From Diplocarpon mali (Eukaryota; Ascomycota; Leotiomycetes; Helotiales; Drepanopezizaceae): a stretch of 12,985 nucleotides of DNA. Positions 1 to 8,224 of this stretch are shown here, in pieces (within the stretch, counting starts at the first letter, position 1; each line of letters opens with the position of its first letter). Location of the stretch: positions 1-12,985 of the forward strand of contig JAENRP010000649.1 in NCBI GenBank assembly GCA_024741835.1, in the 5' to 3' direction. The position numbers and the translations under genes were made by a program. Under the pieces are notes generated by a model, which did not search any database, was not told the DNA's origin, and worked only from the letters and a program-made list of their open reading frames with translations.

Positions 1-129
1 AAGAGATTTAAAATAGATTTTTTTAATATTTTTAAATATTAATATTTAAAAAGCAAGTGCATTTATTAAAGGGGAAGGTAAAGAACTTAAGTTATATAAA
101 ATCGTATTTTTATATTCCTACTTGTAGGC

Positions 130-641
130 CTAGCTTAAGAGTGAAAATCCGGATTCTATTAAGAGTTTATTTATACTTTACTAAGACCTCTTTAATAAGT
201 GCAAAGTAATAAATAAAGGTATTGCAATCACTAATAGTAAGAAAGGGTTTATTAAATTAAAGACTAACTTTTAAGATAAGGTTTTTAAGAAAGATTCATC
301 TTAGCTTTTAAGACAATTCCTATTAGTTTTTAAAATCAGTATATCTTAAGGTTTCTTTTTAAAGTAAAGAATAGAGTTCTATTAAGTAGAGGCGGCTAAA
401 GTATCTAATTTAGCTTTTTAAGAAAAGTAAAGAGATACTCTTAATTAGAGCTTTCGTTTAGTATTATATAAATACTTAAAACCGTTATTTAAAGTAGCTA
501 TAGTAGCTAATCAAACTTCTTTATATTAGAAAGGCTTGAAATCCGAAAATCGTACTAATAAGCTGATAATTCGGAAGTAGGAGAGGAGGAATAAGGGGTT
601 GGCGAAGTAGGGCCGAAATAGGAAAATCTAAGGTTATTAAT
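130..641 (+). pseudogene. doubtful decayed ORF, possibly the C-terminal part of a pogo/Fot1-like transposase
   Basis: One + strand frame can be followed from about 130 to 641. It is interrupted about a dozen times by TAA/TAG only, as expected if Gln codons were mutated by RIP. Near its end (about 500-600) it reads ...KGLKSENRTN then RKQERRNKG. The spacing of ENR and a basic ERR.KG cluster resembles the tail of fungal pogo/Fot1 (DDE_1) transposases, which often end in an alanine/leucine helix, an EN(R)xL motif and a basic stretch. That comparison is from memory and is weak. No DDE catalytic residues are visible. In DNA this AT-rich, a frame with this stop density could occur by chance. The frame is cut by the insertion of element I at 646. 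It could equally be non-coding repeat DNA. Confidence 0.22.
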
Positions 642-646
642 AATAG
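642..646. repeat. left target-site duplication of element I (AATAG)
   Basis: AATAG directly precedes the left LTR and is repeated exactly after the right LTR at 8220-8224. A 5-bp duplication is normal for Ty1/copia integrases. It shows that the two LTRs belong to one insertion event and were not brought together by recombination. Confidence 0.85.
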
Positions 647-843
647 TATGGTGCGGTCGGCTGGAGGGCCTTTATTAGGTCGCTTAGGAGGCTTGCAAAA
701 GTAGGAGAAGATGATTGATTATATTATTATCTAATGTATATATAGTAAGGAGACTTCGGAAAGAAAAGGGAGAGTCTATAACTTAGTAGAGTTATATAAA
801 AGGTCTTTAGAATAAGTAGAGACTCCGCCTATTTTATATAATA
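647..843 (-). repeat. left (3') LTR of element I
   Basis: A 197-bp copy of the right LTR at 8023-8219, aligned without gaps. All differences are C/T or G/A. Its outer end at 647 reads TATGGTGC and its inner end reads ...TATATAATA, where the right copy has ...TGCACGACA. This copy is therefore the more heavily mutated, particularly over its last 60 bp. The palindromic TGACTC...GAGTCA and CACGTG sites seen in the right LTR have been erased here. Confidence 0.9.
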
Positions 844-851
844 TATCCCTT
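844..851 (-). other. polypurine tract remnant of element I
   Basis: On the minus strand AAGGGATA lies immediately upstream of the 3' LTR, where the primer for plus-strand DNA synthesis is expected. The equivalent place in the miniature element at 11302-11309 reads AGGGGGTG. The two forms are related mainly by G->A changes. Confidence 0.6.
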
Positions 852-1308
852 AATTAGGTAATGCTTTTAAAATCGCTTAGCTATATAAATAAAATAAAGG
901 AAAGAATAGCAATTATAAAGAAAAGAGGCTTTATCTTATATACTACCCCTTTAAAGGTCGTTCCTTTTAAAATAAGAAGGGTTATTATAGATAATAAGCG
1001 CGCTTAGGAATCTTTGCGATTCTATACTAGTGCTTTATTAAGCTTCTTATAGAGTATTTCTATTATAGAAGTTCTCCTTCCCTTCTTTTAAAAATAACCT
1101 TCCTTTATTATTTAAAAATATTATCTTTATATTAATAATTTTTAAATATAAAAGGAACTCTTGCTTATTATAGCCTTAGCCGCCTTTGTAAAGTAAGACC
1201 CTTAGAGTCCTTATACCCTACGTTATACTAACTTTGCGCTAAGTCGCTGGCGCTCCCTTAGGAGCTGCAACCCTAGCGCGGTCCTCTTAGCGCCTGCTAG
1301 GTAATAAG

Positions 1309-1360
1309 CCGCCGCTGCTGTTGCTACTGCCCCTGCTGCTACTGCTACTGCTGCTGCCGC
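1309..1360. repeat. imperfect CTG/GCT trinucleotide tract
   Basis: A run of GCC/GCT/CTG/ACT triplets that reads as (CTG)n-like on + and (CAG)n-like on the element's sense strand. It is a GC-rich island in otherwise TA-rich DNA. On the minus strand several units read TAG or TAGCAG, as expected from RIP of CAG. Confidence 0.7.
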
Positions 1361-1722
1361 TTAAGAGCCCTGCCCCTATTACGCATTATATGCTAAAGCC
1401 TATAATAAAATGTAATAATATATATATATACTATATTATATATAAAAGTATTAGCAATCTCGATTATTAATACTTTAATAGTACCTTTAGTACGCATTGC
1501 GTCTATTATATTATACTAAGTAATAGCTGCTAGTAGGCTAGCGGACCTCTCCTTGCCTCTTAAGAGGCTATTGTATTAGCCTATGCCTGCGGTGCCTTTA
1601 AAAAAGAGGTAGCGCTACTACTTAATATAGTAAAGGGTGCGCTTTAAAGCTTTTATAATATATCTTATTAAGTCTTATTAAGTTCTAGGCTGATTTTAAA
1701 AGATAGGAGCGATTAGACCTTA

Positions 1723-2037
1723 GTGCTAAGAGGGCCTGCTACTCTTATAAGTAGTAGTGCCGCTGCCTCTCTTGCTCTTAATATACTATTCCTATTTGCT
1801 ACTAGCCCGTCTTCTGCAGCCCCATTCCCCCCGCTTACCGCTGCTGCTACTCCTATCCTTACTGCCGCTGCTATTAACGCCAATCCATTTGTATCTCCGT
1901 TTATCTCTCTTATCTCTATTATCGCTGCTCCTGCCTTTGCTGCCGCCCCTACCGCACCTCCTGCCTTTACCTCTACTATTGCTAGTATATTCGCCGGCGG
2001 GCCTCTGGCTAAGAGAGTGCCTCTAGGCCTCTTTTAA
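1723..2037. other. GC-richer Ala/Pro-codon-rich stretch, coding status unknown
   Basis: About 315 bp rich in GCT/GCC/CCT triplets, unlike the flanks. The + frame starting at GTG 1723 is open for 104 codons and would give an Ala/Ser/Pro-rich, low-complexity protein. On the minus strand (element I's sense direction) one frame is also open and Ala/Gly-rich, and another is Arg/Ser/Gly-rich. A third would be Gln-rich if its many TAG triplets were once CAG. Because several frames stay open at once, composition rather than selection may explain the lack of stops. No family is recognised. It lies inside element I between RNase H and the 3' LTR, so it could be an accessory element-encoded product, but nothing proves expression. 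Confidence 0.35.
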
Positions 2038-2329
2038 AAGGAGATCTATACAGAGCTTATAACTATAGCTTCGCAGCTCCTAGCCTTAGCTAAGAGAATC
2101 TAAGAGAGGGTCGCGCCTTATAATAGTAGCTTAGGAATATTACCTATTTTATATTTTTAAAAAAGGAGAAGCTTTTATAATACACTTTATAAGAGAAAAC
2201 AAATAAATATAATTATAAGAGAGTAGAAGCTTATAAGTATAAGTCTTTTAATAATAAGTGACTACTTACTAGCAAGTGCGAGTTATTAAACAATTATTTA
2301 AAAGCTCTAAAGGTTTAATAAAGAAATGA

Positions 2330-3900
2330 AGCTCTTAAACTTCTAGCGGTCTAGGTTCTTAGTAAGCCTATTTGCGTATATCTTCCTAATAAGGAGGTAG
2401 ATTATTTAAAAGCTTCCTTTTTAATACTTTTAGCAGATTTATATATTACTAATTTCGATATATTAAAGGCTTATCTTAATCTTCTTATTCTTTATAATAA
2501 TTAGCTAAATCGTCTATTAGTTATTATAATATATATTCCATTTAAAGAGGGAGTTTATGCGAATCTCCTTAAAGAGGTGTTTTATAGCTATTATCTCCTT
2601 TATAATAGAAACTATACTATAGAGTTCTACTTTAGTAAAGGAGAGCGTAATAGTCGCTTAGCGATTCGCTTTTTAAATAATCAATCCTTTAAATAGGAAG
2701 AAGATATATCCTTAAGAGGATCTGCAGGTCTCTTAATCATCTTTAAAAGAAGTATTTAAAGACGCAATCAATTGGTATTCCTTAGCCTTAAAGCTATAGG
2801 CAATTCTTAAGAAGCGTATACTATATTAGTATTAAAGCGTTTAGTCTATAGCTAAGAGATGCTTAAAGCTTGGATTAATTAAAAAGAAAGATAGTTAAAA
2901 GGCTATAAATATAATATCTAAGTATATTATAATCGCTATATAGAGAATAGAGCCTATTTTCTCTTAGTACTCCTTTACCTTTTTTAAAGAAGCTTACCTT
3001 AAGTTCTTAATAAACTCCTTCTTTAGTAGTAAAGTACTAGGCACTCTCCTTATATTAGCTCCGAACTTTTAAGCGATTTTCTTAATATAAGTATTATAAA
3101 CTAAGGAGATCCTCTTTACCTTCCTATCTTAAATAATCCTTACTTTAAGGAACTAGGAGATATCTCTTATAATAGTAAGCTTATATATCTTCTTTAAGTC
3201 TTTAATTAGACGAGTCGCCTGATCTAAATTAAAGGCCTTATATAATACTTAAATATTATTAATATAAAATACTATAAAGACTATACGATCCTTTATTATA
3301 AAAATATAAGGCTCCTCGCTTAGTAGCTTAAGTTAAAGGCCCTTAAGCGTTCTTGCGAAGTTCCTATATTATAGCACTAAAGAGTCTTTTAGCCTATAGA
3401 GCGCGCGGTCCAGTTCTACTACTATACTAGGGCGCTTAAATCTATTTAATAGGAAGCATATAACTAGAGTACTCCTTAGGTCTTTAAAAGCGTTAACAAA
3501 TGCGTTAATAATATCGAACTACTTTACTTCTATATTAAAGTATATAGCAAGCGCTATTAATACCTTAAAAGACCTTACTGCAAGCATAGCTGCATAAGTT
3601 AAGAAAATTGAAGCTTTATCTTAAAGATCCTCTTATATAATTAGCTATAATCGGCACTTTAGAAGCTCGCTAGAGCTATTAACCTTATAGGTAAAAACCC
3701 ATTTCAATAGTATTAGCAAGGGCTTTAAGTAGTCCCTTTGCACAATTCTCCAGCAACTTTGAAATTCTAGATTCCTAATCTCCTAATGCCTTCCTTCCTT
3801 AAATCATTTACTAAAAGGGTACTTCTCTAAGTCTAGCCATCCTTTCGAAGGCTTTGGCAAAGAGCCTTAGTACTATAGGCGATTAAGAGACTGCGCTTTA
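2330..3900 (-). pseudogene. element I reverse transcriptase and RNase H, RIP-inactivated
   Basis: Read right to left, this is the C-terminal half of a copia Pol. The RT starts with a KWVFTYK motif (about 3690). It continues through an Ala-rich helix and FDIINAFVNA, which corresponds to the first catalytic Asp region, and then LDRALYRLKDS. The catalytic box YVDD now reads YINN (3255-3266), which removes both aspartates. A KIA/KFG segment and a YQEKIGSI-like segment follow. RNase H is recognisable from ATITLSFTKVEL (the usual STTEAE segment, about 2640), LFKEIR, then YYNNQ (the family's DNQ), and closes with NRLTKNLDRQKF (the usual ADGLTK-type end, about 2350). Most in-frame stops are TAA/TAG at Gln-like positions. 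The true end is uncertain within about 50 bp. The antisense + frame over 2200-2750 also has few stops and is a shadow of this gene. Confidence 0.9.
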
Positions 3901-4849
3901 TCCTTTGCCTAACTATTAACTATAGCTTTAATAACTATATAAACTATTAAATAATCCTTCTTATCCTCCCTTATCTATTCGTTCGCTTAAAAGGTTAATA
4001 TAAACTCCTATATATATAAGGAGTAGGGTAAATTAATATTACTTTAAAAGAGTATATACTTTAAAGCAATAGTATATACTTTTAAAGTCCCCTATTGCTT
4101 AACGCTTAAGCGTCTTATCCTCTTTTACCTAAGAAGAGGGAGTTCCTCCTTATGCTTTTCTCTATAAGTCTCTTCCTTTATTTTTATTATTACTAAAGGT
4201 TCCTCTAAGAGTCTAGGTAGCTCTATCTCCTAAGCCTATAGTCTTTAAGCTAGTATTACAACTTAAGGTATTATATTATTAAGGCCTGCTCCTCTTACTA
4301 AGTCGCTTCTTATAAGACTATTAAAGCTCCTCCTAGATCTTAGTAGTAATGCCTTTAGCCTTTTACTAAAGTTTACTAAGGCTTGCCTTTATAATTAAAG
4401 ACTCTATTTTAAAGCCCTTAAGCCATTTCTATTCTTATATAAAATAGCAGCTAAAGATCTGCCGATCGCCTTATAGAACTTATCTTTAAAGACTCCTTTA
4501 AAGTCGTTTATAATTCCTTCTTTAGTAGGGCCTCTATAAGGAATTATTACCCTTAAGCTCTAGTTGCCATTTGCCTTCTTAAAGACTGGCAAAGTAGCTT
4601 CTAATTTACTTACTTCTACCTCCGAGTTTTTAAGCAGATCTCTTAAAGAATTTAGATTTAAGTTAAAGCCTTTTATATTATTAGTTAAAGGCTATAAAGT
4701 AGCATTAGTCTATAATATAAGCTCTTCTTATATAGCGGCTTCTTCTATAGCGATTGCATTCGGCCTTATAATAAGCTCCGATTCTTTGAAAATGCCTTCG
4801 AACTTAGCGTCCTAAGCTCCCTCTTCCTCTTTAATTAATTAGAGGATTA
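3901..4849 (-). pseudogene. element I integrase-RT linker, low conservation
   Basis: The stretch between the integrase tail and the RT is poorly conserved in copia elements generally. Here it shows Glu/Lys/Leu-rich minus-strand frames broken by TAA/TAG, but no motif I can name. A + strand frame open at 4564-4815 is antisense to it and has no recognisable features, so I treat it as a shadow. Confidence 0.55.
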
Positions 4850-6420
4850 TCTTAAGTTCTTAGTGCGATATAGGGTTTACGCGCTTAGCTTCTGGACTAT
4901 AGAAGAGAGACTTATTAAATTCGATATTATAAGTCGTTATTACTCGCTAAAGCATAAGAACCTAGATTTTATAAACATTAGAGGTAATATATCTAATTAA
5001 GTAACTTAAGTGCCCTTATAATTCAATTTTAAAGGTTCAGCGGTCCCTCCTTGCCTCCCTCTCCTTAATTAAAGGGTATGCGTAAGCGCTATACGTATAA
5101 ATGCAACTCTAGTTAGGCTTTAAGCTTGCTATTATCTGCTTAATAAGCAGCAGCTTATAAAATCGAAAATACTACTTAAACTAACTATAGAAAGCCTTAC
5201 TTAATAAGATCATCTTCTTCTTAGCAAGTAAAAAGATATTATAAAGGTATATAGCAGCCTTTATAACCTTTGGCTAAAGGCTTGCTAAAAGTCTAGTATA
5301 GATCCTTATTTTAATAAAGCATTTAATCAACTCCCTTCCTACTTGCTCTACGCCTCTATTAAGTTGGTATATATAAGCAGGAGTAAGCTTTAAATCAATT
5401 CCCTCCTCTTTTACCTATCTCTAATACTTTATAAAAGAGTCTTCCCTTAAGGAGATTACTAAAGTATTATTATCTTACCTGATTTTGCAAATAGAAAGCC
5501 TATATTAGCGTTTTACTTATACTTTAAAGGCTTAAAGGACCTTTATAATTATATCTTTATCCTTTGATCTTAATAGAAACGTCTAAAGTATACTGCTATA
5601 CTCGTCCTTAATTAAAAGAACCTATAAGTAACTATTATATAAGTTATTTAAAAAATTAAAAAGATCCTAGGAGATCTTAAAGAAGGGCCTTAGAGATCGG
5701 TTCTTAAAGGTAGCGCGAGAAATAACTTGCCTAGCAGACGCTACTGCGCATATAAGGCACTCCAGCCTCTATATTCCCCTGATCTTCACTCTCCTAGCGC
5801 ACTTGACTAGCGCTTAAAGAGCCTTTGCACTTAAGTGGCTAGTGCGAAAGTGCTATATATATGTATTATTATCCTATACCCTAGTAGGCGTATAGCTAAA
5901 CTAGAACCTATTATAAAGCATTATCTTAGCTATAGGAAACGCTATTAAGGTAGAGAAGTTATATTAAAGTATATTTAAAAGATCTAAATAGTTAATAGAC
6001 TTATATTTAAAGAAAACGAGATTATAGTAACGCTCTAACTAAGCTCGCTTTACAGAATCTCTAATGCTCCTAAAGCGCAAAGTGAGGTCTATTCTAAAGT
6101 ACTAAAAACCCTTATCCGCGAGGAGCCTCTTTAAGATAATATTAATAGTAAACTCCTTTATAATAGTAATATTATATAGCATTATCCTTATAGGAGAGCT
6201 ATTATACTATAAAAGAGAGTCTACTATATATCTATTATCTCTCTTAATAATTAAGAGTCTTAAAGTACCTGCTTTAATATATTGCTATAAGTCGCTAAAA
6301 GGCTTAAAGGTGCCTGCGATAAGTAAATCCTTCGAATTAATAATATAAGTAGCTGCGCAATTATTAAAGAATATACTTAAAGAGAGCGGGTAGCGTTTTA
6401 GCTTAAAGAGGTAGTAGACG
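4850..6420 (-). pseudogene. element I protease and integrase, RIP-inactivated
   Basis: Protease: around 6330-6370 the frame reads NNCAATYIINSKDLL, matching the copia D[ST]GCAxH active-site segment with Asp changed to Asn. Conserved KPF and IKAGT segments follow. Integrase: the zinc-binding part shows HFRTSHLS (about 5815-5850) and the CLIC pair (about 5740). The catalytic core has an RPFFKISQDLF segment (first Asp, about 5668), an R.DNNT segment (second Asp) and a YIYQLNRGVEQVGRELI segment that includes the catalytic Glu (about 5326-5376). The C-terminal part carries YNIEFNKSLFYSPEAKRVNPIS (about 4870-4950), which matches the copia integrase tail. In-frame TAA/TAG codons are frequent. Integrase lies upstream of RT, as in Ty1/copia. 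Confidence 0.88.
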
Positions 6421-6599
6421 TTAAACGATTCTTTAAAAGCGTCGAAGGCAAAGGGATCTATTATTATAAAGACTGGTAAGTTCTCCCTTTTACCTAAACC
6501 ATCCTCCTTAAAGGCTAAAGCCTTTCTCTTAAATTTGTCAATTGCTATTACTATAATATTATTCTCCTTAAGCTATACTTAAAGACCTTTGAACTAGTC

Positions 6600-7850
6600 T
6601 CTTGCGTTTAACGCCTTTTATATTTATAGGACTTCCTCTCGCAAGGGGAGAACCTTTATATTTTCCTTACGCCTATCTATAGTATATAATAGTTTCCGAT
6701 AGTCCTAGGGCTTCTAATAGTGATTTTTAAAGCCTCTATAAGGGCACTTAGGCCTAATCTCCCTTTTAGAGCTTATAAAGCGACTTTAGGAGCTATTTGC
6801 TAAAGCTTGCAAAGGGGTTTCGGCATTTAAGAAAGACTCTTAAGTAGTAAAAACTGCTAGCCCTTTATTATCGATTGCTCTATTGGATTCAATGCCTACT
6901 AGGGCGTAGCTTAGCTGCATTAGGTTATACTTATATAGGGTTCCCATTTACTTATTAGTAATTATTTCCTCCTTTAAGCGGGTCGCCTAACTCAAATTAA
7001 TTTTCATTATAACTAAGTCTAAAAAGTCAATTACTCCTAGTCTTCCTTTAATCTTAAGGAGATTATATTATTCTACTAAGCAGTACGCCTCTTACTACTC
7101 CTAGATCTACTACTAAGTATTAATTCTCCTAGTCTTACCTTAGCATAGTATATCGCAATACTAAAGCCTTGTTTAAGACTAAATAGCCTTATTATAAAGC
7201 GTAATATCACGCTTTAAAATAGATACTAGGCCTTAGAGTAAGAGTTGCTAGTTTACTAAATTGATATATAGGTTATTAGCAGTAGTTCCACTTATAAGAG
7301 TATCTCTATCAAGTATTAAAGAGGAGAGCTTCTTAGCTTGGATTTATACTTAAGCTATTATAGAAGCTAGAAGCATTCTATTAATAGTCTTAGAGACCTA
7401 TTCTAATAGTAGTTTATAGTATTTACGTTAGGTCTTCTAAGTTTCCTTACGCATAAGGTGCTCCTTTATTAGGATTTTATATTTATCTTTAATATCTTTA
7501 TAAAAGGCCTATAAAGGAGGAGCCTTTGACGGATCTCTTAAAGGAAAGCGGGCGTAAATCTATTTAAATAAAGTCGCTATATACTCTTTATATAACCTTG
7601 CGTATACTATACAGAGGTTAGCCGTTTCCAATTCCTTAAGCTCCTATATAAAGGGAGCTTAAGGCTCGGTCTTTATAATTGACTTGAATAGGAGTCTTAG
7701 ATCGGTAAAAATGGTGATATTATAAAGCTTAGTAAAGAATATATATTTACTAAACCACTTTACCTAAAAGGCAAAGGTGTTAAGGTAAGGCTTAGAGATA
7801 CTTAAAGAGTTAGATATATTAAATAGAGTCTAGTAAAAAAGGTTAGGTAT
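6600..7850 (-). pseudogene. element I gag, RIP-inactivated
   Basis: One minus frame runs from about 7850 to 6600, broken almost only by TAA/TAG. It reads as a mainly helical polypeptide: KPYLNTFAF.VKWFSKYIFFTK, then a capsid-like segment with KEYIATLFK and KDIKDKYKILIKEHLMRKE. Near 6700-6760 a KCPYRGFKNHYQKPQDY segment has the length and composition of a CCHC zinc knuckle with cysteines replaced by Tyr (TGT/TGC->TAT/TAC fits RIP). It sits directly upstream of the protease, as expected of gag. Gag evolves fast, so the assignment rests on position and the knuckle more than on overall similarity. I cannot fix the start codon. Confidence 0.72.
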
Positions 7851-8002
7851 ATAAATGAAGTTTGTAAATAAGGTTCGATCGGAAAATAAAGATTCGTTAA
7901 TTGAAAATAAAAGTCCTTTAAGTTGTTATAAATACTCGAAAAGTCGGTCAAAAGCTTAAAGGGCCCTCTAGCCGGTTGTATACAAAGAGAAAGCGTATTA
8001 AA
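7851..8002 (-). other. untranslated leader of element I
   Basis: The sequence between the primer site and the first recognisable gag residues. It contains the 12-base arm GGCCCTCTAGCC (7962-7973), which is complementary to a segment of the adjoining LTR. No open frame of note. Confidence 0.55.
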
Positions 8003-8022
8003 GTGCTCATAAGGCTTATAAC
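8003..8022 (-). other. primer-binding site of element I, half initiator-tRNA type
   Basis: On the minus strand the 5' LTR is followed at once by GTTATAAGCC. The matching place in the less mutated miniature element reads GTTATGAGCCC. Its complement, GGGCTCATAAC, equals the 5' side and loop of the anticodon arm of eukaryotic initiator tRNA-Met (CAU anticodon). Drosophila copia and yeast Ty5 are known to prime from a tRNA-iMet half cut in the anticodon loop, and this matches that mode. The differences from the miniature element are all C->T or G->A. Confidence 0.72.
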
Positions 8023-8110
8023 TATGGTGCGGTCGGCTAAAGGGCCTTCATTAGGTCGCTTAAGAGGCTCGCAGAAGTAGGAGAAGATGATTAATTATAT
8101 TATTATCTAG

Positions 8111-8120
8111 TATATATATA
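8111..8120 (-). promoter_or_regulatory. putative TATA element in the 5' LTR
   Basis: A 10-bp TATATATATA run sits in the middle of the LTR, where a U3 TATA box would lie. Because RIP enriches TA everywhere, the run may be partly mutational. The left LTR has a similar but altered run. Confidence 0.35.
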
Positions 8121-8154
8121 GTAAGGAGACTTCGGAAAGAAAAGGGAGAGTCTA

Positions 8155-8174
8155 TGACTCAGCAGAGTCACGTG
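8155..8174. promoter_or_regulatory. putative activator sites in the 5' LTR: palindromic TGACTCA site and CACGTG
   Basis: TGACTC-AGCA-GAGTCA (8155-8170) is a perfect inverted repeat that contains TGACTCA, the classic bZIP (Gcn4/CpcA, AP-1) site. It overlaps CACGTG (8169-8174), the classic bHLH site. They lie upstream of the TATA run in the element's sense direction, as enhancer sites would. The left LTR retains the skeleton, but every site is broken by transitions. Function is inferred. Confidence 0.45.
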
Positions 8175-8219
8175 GAGGGTCTCTAGAATAAGTAGAGACT
8201 CCGCCCATTCTGCACGACA

Positions 8220-8224
8220 AATAG
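8220..8224. repeat. right target-site duplication of element I (AATAG)
   Basis: Exact copy of 642-646 placed directly after the right LTR. Confidence 0.85.

Larger units (their letters stand above)
852..2300. other. unexplained 1.4-kb region between pol and the 3' LTR of element I
   Basis: In most copia elements RNase H is followed closely by the polypurine tract and LTR. Here about 1.45 kb intervenes. It contains AT-rich RIP-type DNA, a TA-rich low-complexity stretch (about 1416-1444), a CTG/GCT triplet tract (1309-1360) and a second GC-richer, alanine/proline-codon-rich stretch (1723-2037). I recognise no protein family in any of the six frames. It could be a long 3' untranslated region, an extra reading frame, a captured host fragment, or a further nested insertion whose edges I cannot see. 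Confidence 0.5.
647..8219 (-). mobile_element. element I: full-length RIP-inactivated Ty1/copia LTR retrotransposon
   Basis: A 7573-bp element bounded by two 197-bp LTRs (647-843 and 8023-8219) and a perfect 5-bp target duplication. Transcription would run right to left. A primer site abuts the right (5') LTR and a polypurine tract abuts the left (3') LTR. Domain order on the minus strand is gag with a zinc-knuckle remnant, aspartic protease, integrase, reverse transcriptase and RNase H. Integrase before RT defines Ty1/copia as opposed to Ty3/gypsy. All domains carry TAA/TAG interruptions and lost catalytic residues, so the copy is dead. The LTRs differ only by transitions and have no length difference, so their divergence reflects RIP and cannot be used as a clock. 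About 1.4 kb between pol and the 3' LTR is unexplained. Confidence 0.93.
8023..8219 (-). repeat. right (5') LTR of element I, less mutated copy
   Basis: This LTR is 197 bp, the same length as the left copy. On the sense (minus) strand it begins TGTCGTGCAGAA and ends ...CACCATA (probably once ...CACA), giving near-matching inverted tips. It would carry the element's promoter: a TATA run lies at 8111-8120. Bases 8155-8219 have escaped most RIP and keep CpA and TpG. A 7-bp perfect stem, GTCTCTA (8179-8185) with TAGAGAC (8193-8199) around the loop GAATAAG, is preserved in the left LTR as a G-U-compatible form. Confidence 0.9.

Noticed and set aside
1757..2026. Leu/Pro-rich + strand open frame
   Set aside because: It is a second frame of the same GC-richer triplet stretch. 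Several frames are open together, the product is low-complexity, and no family is recognised.
2200..2757. Long + strand frame with few stops that looks like a degraded protein
   Set aside because: The minus strand here is clearly copia RNase H (ATITLSFTKVEL, LTKNLDRQKF), so the + frame is its antisense shadow.
4564..4815. 83-codon + strand open frame
   Set aside because: Antisense to the integrase-RT linker of element I, with no recognisable features.
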